Assembly (NCBI RefSeq): GCF_009728935.1
Contig: NZ_CP034235.1
Coordinates: 3,200,001 to 3,264,000, forward strand
Length of the DNA stretch: 64,000 bases
Reading direction: 5' to 3'
From: Paenibacillus psychroresistens
Lineage (GTDB): Bacteria > Bacillota > Bacilli > Paenibacillales > NBRC-103111
Shown here: in pieces, positions 1 to 7,817 of the stretch
Numbering within the stretch: the stretch's first letter is position 1
Layout of the letters: each line of letters opens with the position of its first letter
Notes under the pieces: generated by a model
What the model was told of the DNA's origin: nothing
What the model saw: only the letters and a program-made list of their open reading frames with translations
Database searches by the model: none
Translations under genes and position numbers: made by a program

Positions 1-1
1 G

Positions 2-643
2 ATCATTCTTGGCGGTGGTATCGTGGGGACTCATGCTGCCAAAATGGCGCTGGGCTTAGGAGCCAATGTCGTTGTTATTGAGCGAAGCGCAGAAAGGATG
101 CGTTATCTGGATGATGTTTTTGGCGGGCGTTTGCGAACTTTAATGTCCAATCCACTTAATATTGCTAATGCCGTACAGAAAGCAGATCTCTTAATTGGAG
201 CCGTACTCATTCCTGGGGCAAGAGCGCCAAAGCTGGTAACCGAGGAAATGGTACGTACGATGAAGCCGGGCTCCGTTATAGTGGATGTTGCTGTGGACCA
301 AGGAGGGACTATCGAAACTATTGATCGAGTCACCACACACAGTGAACCGACTTATGTGAAGCATGGGGTGGTTCATTATGCTGTAGCTAATATGCCTGGG
401 GCAGTGCCAAGAACCTCTACATTTGCTCTGACCAATGCAACGATTTCATACGCGTTAGAACTAGCTAACAAAGGCTTGGAAAAAGCGTTATTAGAGAGCA
501 ATGCGCTTTCTTTGGGAGTTAATACTTATGGAGGGCATGTCACTTTTGCTGCTGTAGCAGAAGCAGTGGGTAGGCCTTATACACCGCTGCATACCCTTTT
601 GCACAACGATGCTGCATCGGAAGGCTTAAATAGCCCAAGCTAA
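2..643 (+). CDS. ald: Alanine dehydrogenase, C-terminal part (5' end outside window)
   Basis: Catalyses NAD-dependent interconversion of L-alanine and pyruvate plus ammonia; in Bacillales it helps use alanine as a nitrogen and carbon source and has a role in sporulation and germination. The frame is open from base 2, and the first visible residues ([21 protein letters not shown]) are the Rossmann dinucleotide-binding motif of this family, so only the N-terminal catalytic half is missing. Further family signatures are DVAVDQGG and the region [18 protein letters not shown]. It stops at TAA 641-643. The ATG/GTG starts visible inside the window are internal. Identification is firm; regulation cannot be seen because the promoter lies upstream. 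Confidence 0.95.
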   Translation: MILGGGIVGTHAAKMALGLGANVVVIERSAERMRYLDDVFGGRLRTLMSNPLNIANAVQKADLLIGAVLIPGARAPKLVTEEMVRTMKPGSVIVDVAVDQGGTIETIDRVTTHSEPTYVKHGVVHYAVANMPGAVPRTSTFALTNATISYALELANKGLEKALLESNALSLGVNTYGGHVTFAAVAEAVGRPYTPLHTLLHNDAASEGLNSPS

Positions 644-720
644 ACATATACTAATATTGTTAATGAACAATAAGTTGCCCGTTAACAGTATATAAAAAAG
701 TTTAGTAAAAGAGGTGCAGT

Positions 721-954
721 ATGGTTTTCTCATTTCGCAAGTTCAAGCGGCGGTTGAAGTTTCTTTTGCAGCTATTCATCTTGACTGTTCTTTTCTACTA
801 TTCCTTAAATCTCGTTACGAGATGGATTGAGCCTGTGCAAAAATATCGAACGCCATCGGGTCATTCGGTGAAGGTATTTCAGGAAGAAATGTTAATTGAG
901 CAACGACAAACAATCAAAGATCGGTTAGCGATGTTTTATTGGATAGGCGAATAA
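721..954 (+). CDS. yqzK: YqzK-like small membrane protein (DUF4227)
   Basis: A 77-residue protein with a basic N terminus, one hydrophobic segment at about residues 14-33 and a charged cytoplasmic or surface tail. The sequence and its position just upstream of xerD match the YqzK/DUF4227 family, which in Bacillus sits next to the XerD recombinase gene. No biochemical role is established that I know of. An AGAGGTG ribosome binding site precedes the ATG at suitable spacing. The gap to the xerD start is about 64 bases, so the two are probably co-transcribed. The name is assigned from synteny and overall look; function remains unknown. Confidence 0.75.
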   Translation: MVFSFRKFKRRLKFLLQLFILTVLFYYSLNLVTRWIEPVQKYRTPSGHSVKVFQEEMLIEQRQTIKDRLAMFYWIGE

Positions 955-1018
955 AGCAGGAATTGACAAGCTTCGCGTTGAATTCGTAATTGAAGTTATG
1001 ACGAGGAGTTCGATTGCG

Positions 1019-1918
1019 ATGAAACAACAGCTGCTGATTTTTATTCAATATGTATCGGTTGAGAAGGGGCTTGCCCAGAATACGCTTGAATCTTACGAGC
1101 GCGATATTACGCAATATCTTGAATTTGTCGAAAAAAGCGGCATCACTCAATTGAAAGATACTAAAAAACTAACCATCCAAAATTATTTATTACAGCTCAA
1201 AAAGTTAGGACGGGCGTCTTCCTCCATCACTAGAAGCATGGTGTCGATTCGCTCTTTTTATCAATTTTTGGTGAGAGAGCGGATGCTGGAATTAGACCCT
1301 TCTTTAAATATGGAATCCCCCCGCTTAGTCAAAAGATTACCCAAAGTTTTATCCATTCAAGAGGTTGAAGCCTTGCTTGAAGCACCTGAGACAAGTACGC
1401 CTTATGGAATGCGTGATAAAGCTATGTTAGAATTATTATATGCAACCGGAATTCGAGTTTCTGAGTTGGTTAACTTAAATGCGGGGCATGTCAATTTAGG
1501 GATGGGCTTTGTTCGCTGTATCGGCAAAGGCTCTAAGGAACGGATTATCCCATTAGGCAGAATTGCTGCTAAGTGGCTCAATGAGTATCTGCAAATTATG
1601 CGTCGTCAATTATTAAGAGAATCCAAATTAGATGATGCTTTATTCATTAATCACTTGGGAACCCGTCTCACCAGACAGGGCTTTTGGAAAATAATTAAAA
1701 AATACGGCCGCGAAGCACAGATTCTTAAAGAGATTACACCCCATACTCTGCGTCATTCCTTCGCAACTCATTTGTTGGATAATGGTGCAGATTTAAGAGC
1801 AGTTCAGGAAATGCTTGGGCATGCGGATATATCGACTACCCAGATTTACACCCATGTCAGCAAAACACGTATGAAAGAAGTTTACAACCTTACACACCCA
1901 AGGGCCAAAATAGAATAG
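1019..1918 (+). CDS. xerD: Site-specific tyrosine recombinase XerD
   Basis: Resolves chromosome dimers at dif together with XerC/CodV. The 299-residue product has an N-terminal SAM-like core-binding domain (about residues 1-90) and a C-terminal catalytic domain (about 110-290). The full tyrosine-recombinase set is visible: R146 (in TGIRVSEL), K170 (GKGSKER), H242 and R245 (PHTLRHSF), H268 (MLGHAD) and the nucleophile Y277 (TTQIYTHV). An in-frame ATG exists 21 bases upstream at 998, but the GAGGAG site sits about 10 bases before ATG 1019, and the length from 1019 fits the family. It is followed after 10 bases by deoB, the usual Bacillales order. Confidence 0.95.
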   Translation: MKQQLLIFIQYVSVEKGLAQNTLESYERDITQYLEFVEKSGITQLKDTKKLTIQNYLLQLKKLGRASSSITRSMVSIRSFYQFLVRERMLELDPSLNMESPRLVKRLPKVLSIQEVEALLEAPETSTPYGMRDKAMLELLYATGIRVSELVNLNAGHVNLGMGFVRCIGKGSKERIIPLGRIAAKWLNEYLQIMRRQLLRESKLDDALFINHLGTRLTRQGFWKIIKKYGREAQILKEITPHTLRHSFATHLLDNGADLRAVQEMLGHADISTTQIYTHVSKTRMKEVYNLTHPRAKIE

Positions 1919-1928
1919 GCGGGATGCT

Positions 1929-3104
1929 ATGAAATTTCAAAGAATTTGCTTCGTTGTCTTGGATAGTGTAGGAATAGGCGAACTTCCGGATGCTCCTCAG
2001 TTTGGGGATGAGGGTTCACATACACTTGGACATATCACTCAGACGGTGAGCCATATAAGCTGGCCGAATCTGCAGAAAATGGGCTTAGGTAACATAATGC
2101 CGCTAGAGCAGGTTCCCGCAGCAGGCAAGCCAACTGCCTATTATGGCAAAATGGCGGAGGTTTCTGTTGGCAAAGATACGATGACTGGACATTGGGAGCT
2201 AATGGGGCTGAAAGTAGAGATTCCTTTTCAGACCTACCCGAATGGATTTCCGCCAGCGTTAATTGAACAGTTCGAGCGTGAGACTGGGCGTAAAGTGATT
2301 GGGAATAAGCCTGCATCAGGTACAGAAATCCTCGACGAGCTCGGCGAGCGTCAGATGGAAACAGGCGAGTGGATCGTGTATACTTCAGCAGATAGCGTGT
2401 TTCAGCTAGCTGCCCATGAGGATATTATTCCACTGGACGAGCTGTACCGTGCTTGTGAGCTTGCTCGTCGCTTAACCTTGCAGCCTGAGTTTGCGGCAGG
2501 CCGAGTGATTGCTCGTCCTTATCTTGGACAGCCTGGAGCGTTTAAACGCACATCCAATCGGCATGATTATGCAGTTAAGCCGCCTGGACCTACGGTGATG
2601 AACAAGCTGCAGGACGCTCAATTAGATTGTATCGCGGTTGGGAAGATCAATGATATTTTTACAGGTGAAGGGGTTACAGAATCTCTTCATACGATTAGCA
2701 ATGCTGACGGGATGAAACAAACCATTGAAGCTATGAGCAAACCATTCAAGGGGTTATGCTTCACGAACTTGGTGGAGTTTGATTCCTTATATGGGCACCG
2801 TCGTGATCCAGTAGGTTATGCGCGAGCTCTGGACGAATTTGATCAAAGCCTGCCGGAATTAATGGCTCAGATAGGGGAGAACGATTTATTAATTCTTTCC
2901 GCAGATCATGGCAATGATCCTACTCATGCCGGTACAGATCATACTCGGGAATATGTCCCTTTGTTAGTTTGGAACCCAGCTTTTAAGGCCCCGGGGAGCT
3001 TAGGTGTGCGTGCGACTTTTGCTGATTTGGCAGCTACGATTGCAGATAATTTTGGTGTAGAAAACGTTGGACAAGGAAAAAGCTTTTTACAACAACTTCA
3101 ATAA
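1929..3104 (+). CDS. deoB: Phosphopentomutase
   Basis: Interconverts (deoxy)ribose-1-phosphate and (deoxy)ribose-5-phosphate, joining nucleoside phosphorolysis to the pentose phosphate pathway. The 391-residue protein belongs to the alkaline-phosphatase-like metalloenzyme superfamily: metal ligand D12 in [10 protein letters not shown], the phosphorylated threonine region [13 protein letters not shown] (T84), and the C-terminal metal site [18 protein letters not shown]. It starts 10 bases after xerD with a GGCGGG-type site, and the two purine nucleoside phosphorylases follow directly, so substrate production (pun) and use (deoB) are encoded together. In B. subtilis the orthologue is drm, next to pupG. 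Confidence 0.97.
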   Translation: MKFQRICFVVLDSVGIGELPDAPQFGDEGSHTLGHITQTVSHISWPNLQKMGLGNIMPLEQVPAAGKPTAYYGKMAEVSVGKDTMTGHWELMGLKVEIPFQTYPNGFPPALIEQFERETGRKVIGNKPASGTEILDELGERQMETGEWIVYTSADSVFQLAAHEDIIPLDELYRACELARRLTLQPEFAAGRVIARPYLGQPGAFKRTSNRHDYAVKPPGPTVMNKLQDAQLDCIAVGKINDIFTGEGVTESLHTISNADGMKQTIEAMSKPFKGLCFTNLVEFDSLYGHRRDPVGYARALDEFDQSLPELMAQIGENDLLILSADHGNDPTHAGTDHTREYVPLLVWNPAFKAPGSLGVRATFADLAATIADNFGVENVGQGKSFLQQLQ

Positions 3105-3121
3105 GAGAGAGGAACAATCCA

Positions 3122-3946
3122 ATGACCAGTACAAGTTCAATAAAAATAGCAGAGGCTCGCAGTTATATCGAAAGTAAAGCAAAAGTAAAACCAGAGTTAG
3201 GTCTAATACTAGGTTCCGGCTTAGGTGTTTTAGCTGAATTGATTGAAGAAGCGATAGTTTTGCCGTATGGAGAAATCCCGCATTTTCCAGTTTCTACGGT
3301 TTTTGGCCATGCTGGTGAACTTGTAATCGGTAAAGTTGGGGGCAAGAATGTTGTCCTAATGAAAGGCCGCTTTCATATGTATGAAGGCTATTCCGCGGAG
3401 GAAGTATCTTTTCCAGTACGTGTAATGAAAGCTCTAGGAGTCAAAACGTTGATCGTTACCAATGCAGCTGGCGGAGTTAATAAATCCTATGAAGTTGGGG
3501 ATTTAATGCTGATCAGTGATCATATTAACTTTACTAGCCGCAGCCCGCTTATGGGTCATAATGATGACAACCTGGGTGTTCGTTTTCCAGATATGTCGGA
3601 GGCTTATAACCGCAAGCTGCGCAAATTAGCACACGAAGTAGCAACTGAGCAAGGCTTAACCCTGCAAGAGGGCGTTTATCTTGGTCTCCTGGGACCGTCC
3701 TTTGAAACGCCTGCTGAAATACGCATGGTCCGTATTCTTGGAGCAGATACAGTGGGAATGTCTACCGTTTCTGAAGTAACCGTTGCTCGTCATTCGGGTA
3801 TAGAGGTTCTGGGCTTTTCCTGCGTGACTAATATGGCTGCAGGTATTCTGGACCAACCGCTTTCTCATGAAGAAGTAATGGAAACGGGCGAACGAGTGAA
3901 GCCGAAGTTTCTTAAATTATTGTTAGGCATTATTCCACTAATCTAA
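3122..3946 (+). CDS. punA: Purine nucleoside phosphorylase, first copy
   Basis: Phosphorolyses guanosine/inosine-type nucleosides to base plus (deoxy)ribose-1-phosphate in the cytoplasm. The 274-residue protein is of the trimeric PNP class (PupG/PunA). Signatures are the phosphate-binding loop LILGSGLGVLAE, HFPVSTVFGHAGELVIG, the region GRFHMYEGYSAEEV, TNAAGGVN, and the base-site segment SCVTNMAAGI, where the Asn of SCVTNMAAG is the purine-contacting residue of the family. AGAGAGGAACAATCC precedes the ATG. It lies 17 bases after deoB and 18 bases before a second PNP gene, consistent with one nucleoside-salvage operon. Confidence 0.95.
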   Translation: MTSTSSIKIAEARSYIESKAKVKPELGLILGSGLGVLAELIEEAIVLPYGEIPHFPVSTVFGHAGELVIGKVGGKNVVLMKGRFHMYEGYSAEEVSFPVRVMKALGVKTLIVTNAAGGVNKSYEVGDLMLISDHINFTSRSPLMGHNDDNLGVRFPDMSEAYNRKLRKLAHEVATEQGLTLQEGVYLGLLGPSFETPAEIRMVRILGADTVGMSTVSEVTVARHSGIEVLGFSCVTNMAAGILDQPLSHEEVMETGERVKPKFLKLLLGIIPLI

Positions 3947-3964
3947 ATCGCAGGAGGTCGCACT

Positions 3965-4804
3965 TTGAATTATTTATTGCAAATTCTAGAAGCAGCAGGA
4001 TATATCCGAGATAAATTAGCAGATAGAAAACCTGAAATTGCCCTAATTCTTGGGTCAGGCTTGGGCGATCTAGCTGAGCAAATCACAAATCCAGTTATGA
4101 TTTCTTATAGCGAAGTCCCCCATTTCCCAGTTTCAACCGTTGCTGGCCATGCTGGACTTTTTGTTATTGGCGAGTTGGAGGGAAAATGTGTCATTGCGAT
4201 GCAAGGACGTTTCCACTATTACGAAGGCTATGAGATGCGTAAAGTAACGCTTCCGGTTTATGTAATGAAGCAGCTTGGAGTAAGTACACTGGTTATTACC
4301 AATGCCGCCGGTGGTATGAACCGGACTTATGAAGCAGGTGATCTAATGCTGCTAAGCGATCATCTCAATTTAACAGGCGACAGTCCGTTGATTGGTACCA
4401 ATCATGATGAGCTAGGCTTGCGGTTCCCCGACATGTCTGAGGCTTATAGCCGCAGCTTCCGTGAGCTTGCACACAAAGTAGCTAGTGAAGTTACTAATAA
4501 TCAAGGTAACCCTTTAAAGCTGCAAGAGGGGGTTTACGCGGGGATTAGTGGCCCTGCATACCTGACACCTGCCGAGCTTAAAATGCTTGCTAATTTAGGC
4601 GGAGATGCTGTTGGCATGTCCACCGTTGGTGAGGTCATTGCAGCTAAGCATTGCGGGATGCAGGTATTAGGCATTTCCTGTATCACGGATATGGCGATTG
4701 GCGAAGAGCTGGAGCCGTTAACGCATGAGCAAGTGATGGCGACGGCGGAAAAGACTAAACCGATGTTTATTGGGCTGGTTAAGGCTTTTGTTCGGGAGGT
4801 TTAG
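3965..4804 (+). CDS. punA: Purine nucleoside phosphorylase, second (tandem) copy
   Basis: A paralogue of the preceding PNP with the same architecture: LILGSGLGDLAE, HFPVSTVAGHAG, GRFHYYEGYEMRKV, TNAAGGMN and SCITDMAIG near the C terminus. At the base-binding position this copy has SCITDMA where the first copy has SCVTNMA, that is Asp instead of Asn, which may change the preferred base. The protein is 279 residues and begins with TTG, placed by an AGGAGG site 7 bases upstream. There is no clear terminator directly after it. A recent tandem duplication is unlikely because the two proteins differ throughout. Exact substrate split is inference. Confidence 0.93.
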   Translation: MNYLLQILEAAGYIRDKLADRKPEIALILGSGLGDLAEQITNPVMISYSEVPHFPVSTVAGHAGLFVIGELEGKCVIAMQGRFHYYEGYEMRKVTLPVYVMKQLGVSTLVITNAAGGMNRTYEAGDLMLLSDHLNLTGDSPLIGTNHDELGLRFPDMSEAYSRSFRELAHKVASEVTNNQGNPLKLQEGVYAGISGPAYLTPAELKMLANLGGDAVGMSTVGEVIAAKHCGMQVLGISCITDMAIGEELEPLTHEQVMATAEKTKPMFIGLVKAFVREV

Positions 4805-4908
4805 GTTTTTGTAGCGCTTAGTTGTGATATTTTTTAATATGTCATGGTGGCTGGAAACAGTAAGTCATGGTGATAAGAAACGATTTTAGGAGTAAAGGCT
4901 ACTTTCTG

Positions 4909-4924
4909 TCGATTAATTAATCGA
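4909..4924. repeat. 16-bp perfect palindrome before a T12 run
   Basis: TCGATTAATTAATCGA reads the same on both strands and lies in the gap between the second PNP gene and the decayed island. Fourteen bases further on is an uninterrupted run of 12 T (4939-4950). The spacing is too long for a normal intrinsic terminator, so the role is unclear; it could be a protein-binding dyad or chance in AT-rich sequence. Nothing else was recognised in 4805-5018. Confidence 0.4.
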
Positions 4925-5018
4925 ACTTGGGAGTGGTCTTTTTTTTTTTTGTTGGAATTTACTACGAACGATAATTTCTCACCTATGATATGCAAACGAA
5001 TGATATAATGGATTAAAT

Positions 5019-5238
5019 AGGAAGTTAAGTTGACAGAGGCGGAAATTGGTCTTGCAGTCAGTTTCAAAATGTTCAATCTTAAAGGAAAAAACTCAACTTA
5101 TGGTTATGGGTTGGGTTAAACTTCGATAACTTTGAAGGTATATTTCAAATTGATCTCAGCAAACACAATTTCGTTGAAATTAAGAATGAAAATTATGAGG
5201 ATATTATTAAAAGGATGATTATATGGACTCCACATTAA
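5019..5238 (+). pseudogene. C-terminal gene fragment with a frameshift
   Basis: Two short reading frames join into one convincing protein tail if a single base is added near 5117: EVKLTEAEIGLAVSFKMFNL... continues as ...NFDNFEGIFQIDLSKHNF... and ends in KRMIIWTPH at TAA 5236-5238. The upstream part ends in a stop and has no start codon with a ribosome binding site, so both a 5' truncation and a one-base deletion in a T-rich run are likely. The family is not recognised. The tail overlaps the start of the next gene by 16 bases, suggesting the two were once translationally coupled. Confidence 0.45.
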
Positions 5239-6266
5239 TAATTGATATACATATCAAGAATTACTCTATCGATTGTACTTTATTTGATCGTTGGAGAATG
5301 GTGGATAACATTGCAAATTTAAAAGTAACATTGACTAGTGGAATGATATATGGAATTGTTGGTGATTTTGGTAATGGTGGATGGGCATTATCCATTTTGT
5401 TAGCTGGAAAAGAATTGTTTCATGAACCTAATAATTATCAAATTAAAATCAATAGCGTTATAGCTTCACAAAAATCTCTTCAAACTATTGCTTGCTACAT
5501 TGGTGAAGGTGTTGCAGAATCTCCATTCAAACCAAGAAAATCATACACGAATAAGCTGATAAGAAAGTTGCTTGGTATAAAAACAGTGGCTCAAAGGATT
5601 CAAGATGGGATCAATCAGAGTGGAAGTAAATACAGCCTTCAAGAAATAGCAATTATGTTTGATCTTACAGGTTTAGCTGAGAATGATGAAAGGAATGGAA
5701 GAATACATAGACCATTAGAATTGCAAGGTAGCGAAGTATGGAGAGCTTCAATGGCAATAGGATTTGCGTATAGTAAAAAATTATTTTGTTGTCCTTGGAT
5801 GCAGGGAAAGCTTTATTCTAATTACATTATTGGTGAGTACAACAGAAAATATATCCAAATATTGAAAGAACATAATGCTATTGTTTTAATCCCAGTGGTA
5901 GAAAAGGAAGAATTAATAAATATGGCTGATGATTTTATTTATCTAAATCATAATAAGGGGCAGTACGATGTATCCACTCATAACTTCCCTCAGGATATTT
6001 TAAAAAAGCTTCTAATTGATTTCGCTCAGGATTATGATTTAGTTTTAGGAATATTATTAGATTGGCATACGGAAATGATAACTATTTACAAACAGTTTGA
6101 AGAAAATAGAATTACAAGATGCATCGTATATTATGCTAATGGTGATTTAAATAGATTGAATGATGGCATTGAATTGGCTAAAACAGATTGGAGAGATACA
6201 ATTGTAAGAGCGGAATATGATAGAAATAATGAGAAGGTAAGAGATATGAATAAGCCATTTTGTTAG
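5223..6266 (+). CDS. Degenerate ABC-type ATPase (probable pseudo-ATPase)
   Basis: A 347-residue protein whose outline follows an ABC nucleotide-binding domain but whose catalytic motifs are lost. The N-terminal strand pattern leads to IYGIVGDFGNGGW (residues 42-54), the place of Walker A, where the Lys-Ser/Thr pair is replaced by Gly-Trp. The signature and Walker B region (about 165-195) reads LELQGSEVWRASMAIGFA, then LFCCPWM in place of a hydrophobic stretch ending Asp-Glu. After it, VLIPVVEKEELINMADDFIYL resembles the H-loop/D-loop tail but has no switch histidine. The C-terminal 80 residues are unlike any domain I know. The frame is intact, with an AAAGGATG site before ATG. No permease partner is adjacent. 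Function unknown; ATP hydrolysis looks impossible. Confidence 0.6.
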   Translation: MDSTLIIDIHIKNYSIDCTLFDRWRMVDNIANLKVTLTSGMIYGIVGDFGNGGWALSILLAGKELFHEPNNYQIKINSVIASQKSLQTIACYIGEGVAESPFKPRKSYTNKLIRKLLGIKTVAQRIQDGINQSGSKYSLQEIAIMFDLTGLAENDERNGRIHRPLELQGSEVWRASMAIGFAYSKKLFCCPWMQGKLYSNYIIGEYNRKYIQILKEHNAIVLIPVVEKEELINMADDFIYLNHNKGQYDVSTHNFPQDILKKLLIDFAQDYDLVLGILLDWHTEMITIYKQFEENRITRCIVYYANGDLNRLNDGIELAKTDWRDTIVRAEYDRNNEKVRDMNKPFC

Positions 6267-6307
6267 AAAGTAGAGATAGTTATTTTCCGTAAAAATTAAA
6301 GTCTGCT

Positions 6308-6565
6308 ATGGAAGTTGATATGGCCAAGGAAATTTGCGATAGATTGAGTGTTGATGGAAAAAGCATTGACTGTTTTGAATTGTTATCAAAAATTCTACAT
6401 GGACATATGGATTTGAGTTTATATTCTAGAGACTCTTTGTTAAAGTTTTATGCTCACTTTAAGGGATATAATGAGTTTTGGGAAGGATATAAATGGTTTA
6501 ATAATTTTCGTGTTGTAGTCTTTTATTTTGTTTTCAAAACTGTTTTGAATACTGGTCTCGAGTAG
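6308..6565 (+). CDS. Hypothetical short protein, possibly a remnant
   Basis: An 85-residue open frame in the AT-rich island. I do not recognise a family. It is fairly charged at the N terminus (MEVDMAKEICDRLSVDGKS) and becomes aromatic and hydrophobic after about residue 50. No good ribosome binding site is present before ATG 6308 or the in-frame ATG at 6320, and both neighbours downstream are broken genes, so this may be a relic rather than an expressed gene. The amino-acid pattern up to about residue 66 looks protein-like, which is the main reason for listing it. Confidence 0.3.
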   Translation: MEVDMAKEICDRLSVDGKSIDCFELLSKILHGHMDLSLYSRDSLLKFYAHFKGYNEFWEGYKWFNNFRVVVFYFVFKTVLNTGLE

Positions 6566-6693
6566 GGCAATGACTATTTATCAGCGAGCATTTTATCTTA
6601 AAAGACCAATAATCCAATATATGGTATAGTTATTGTTATGGAAGTTATTGTCGAATGGAATCCATAAGTAGGGTGATAAATAAGGAGGACATC

Positions 6694-7118
6694 ATGATTA
6701 GGGAAGCGGAACAGCGGGATAGAGATAGAATTGAGGAATTGTATAAGATACTAATTCCTGATGATAATGAAATCATAGTTAAAAAAGAACGAATAGATCA
6801 AGTAAAGCAAGATCCGCATAATTTTTTGTATGTGAATGAAATTGAAGGAAGAGTAGAGGGGACAGTTTTATTAACTATTTGTCTTGATGTTATGTATGGC
6901 AACAGACCTTATGCGGTTGTGGAGTATGTCATTGTTGATCCAGATTGCAGAGGTATGGGTGTCGGAAAAGAATTGTTTAATCATGTTGAAGACTATTGTA
7001 AAAAAATAGGGTGTAGAGAGATATTATTAATGAGTAATGTAAAAAGGCTTGCAGCCCATGAGTTCTTGAAAGACAAGGATTTAGCCATGTAGCAAAAGGA
7101 TTTTTAAAGAAAATTTGA
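6694..7118 (+). pseudogene. GNAT-family N-acetyltransferase with C-terminal frameshift
   Basis: Start is ATG 6694, set by AAGGAGG 5 bases upstream (an in-frame ATG at 6655 has no site). The product shows the GNAT fold order: an N-terminal strand (MIREAEQRDRDRIEELY), a central strand ending AVVEYVIVDPDCRG, and the acetyl-CoA loop RGMGVGKELFNHVEDYCKK. The open frame ends at TAG 7090-7092 after KDKDLAM. However, the next frame encodes the expected GNAT ending QGFSHVAKGFLKKI with its stop at 7116-7118. Restoring one C near 7072 would rebuild a normal tail, so this is a one-base deletion: real decay or a sequencing error. Substrate unknown. Confidence 0.75.
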
Positions 7119-7138
7119 ATTGTTGATCGATGCAATAA

Positions 7139-7338
7139 TACAAGTATACCCAGGTCGATGATATTTCTTATAATTATCTAACTGATAAAAACGAGTTGTA
7201 TTTTGATAATAATCTAGGAAATCCGTTTAAAATATACTTGAAATGAGTTATAAAGAAAAGGATGAGATAACGATAAAAGTTATAAAGAATAAGATAATTA
7301 ATGTAAAGGAAATGATCAAACCATTAGGTGGAATTTAA
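7139..7338 (+). pseudogene. Frameshifted remnant of an unknown gene
   Basis: Frame one gives YKYTQVDDISYNYLTD... NPFKIYLK and stops at 7242-7244. The frame one base earlier continues at once with MSYKEKDEITIKVIKNK... and stops at TAA 7336-7338, directly touching the ATG of the macrodomain gene. Adding one A to the AAA run near 7240 joins them into a single, lysine- and tyrosine-rich protein tail of about 66 residues. No start codon with a ribosome binding site is visible, so the 5' part is missing as well. I do not recognise the family. Confidence 0.5.
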
Positions 7339-7764
7339 ATGAAGTTAACTGAAATAAAAAAGGATTTGTTTGACATGCCAGAGGAATATCACTTAGCGCA
7401 CTGTATTTCTTCTGATGCAGCGATGGGTGCAGGCATTGCAGTTCTTTTTAAGAAAAAATTCAATTTGTCGATATTGATTAAATTAGCGAAACAAAATGAG
7501 CTAGAGATTGGCACATGTAGAAGAGTTGATAAAATCTTGAACCTAATTACTAAAAAGAATTATTGGAATAAACCTACGTATGATTCACTCACTAACGCAA
7601 TTGTGTCTATGAAGCAGGTATGTTTATCAGAAGGAATAAATAAAATAGCCATGCCTGAAATAGGTTGTGGACTAGATAAACTGCAATGGTCCAAAGTTAA
7701 GGAGATCATACTTGATATTTTCAGTGATACTGAGATGGAGATAATCGTTTGTCGCATCAATTAG
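7339..7764 (+). CDS. TARG1/OARD1-like macrodomain ADP-ribosyl hydrolase
   Basis: A 141-residue single macrodomain. The segments HCISSDAAMGAGIAVLFKKKF, LITKKNYWNKPTYDSL and MPEIGCGLDKLQW closely follow human TARG1/OARD1. The two residues essential in that enzyme (Lys84 and Asp125 there) are kept as K72 (ITKK) and D113 (GCGLD). Members remove ADP-ribose from acidic residues of proteins or deacetylate O-acetyl-ADP-ribose; DarG antitoxins of the same branch reverse thymidine ADP-ribosylation of DNA. No DarT-like toxin gene is visible nearby. ATG follows the stop of the preceding remnant with no gap and a weak GGTGGAA site, so the gene was probably second in an operon that has lost its first gene. 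Enzyme activity is a strong inference; the target is unknown. Confidence 0.85.
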   Translation: MKLTEIKKDLFDMPEEYHLAHCISSDAAMGAGIAVLFKKKFNLSILIKLAKQNELEIGTCRRVDKILNLITKKNYWNKPTYDSLTNAIVSMKQVCLSEGINKIAMPEIGCGLDKLQWSKVKEIILDIFSDTEMEIIVCRIN

Positions 7765-7817
7765 AAGATTAGTTATTAGAAAATTTATTGCCTACATATG
7801 AAACGAGGAATCAAACA

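Noticed and set aside
998..1018. Earlier start for XerD
   Set aside because: The ATG at 998 has no ribosome site and the GAGGAG site lies after it, serving ATG 1019.
7339..7764. DarTG toxin-antitoxin system
   Set aside because: The macrodomain resembles TARG1/DarG, but no DarT-like ADP-ribosyltransferase is present on either strand nearby.
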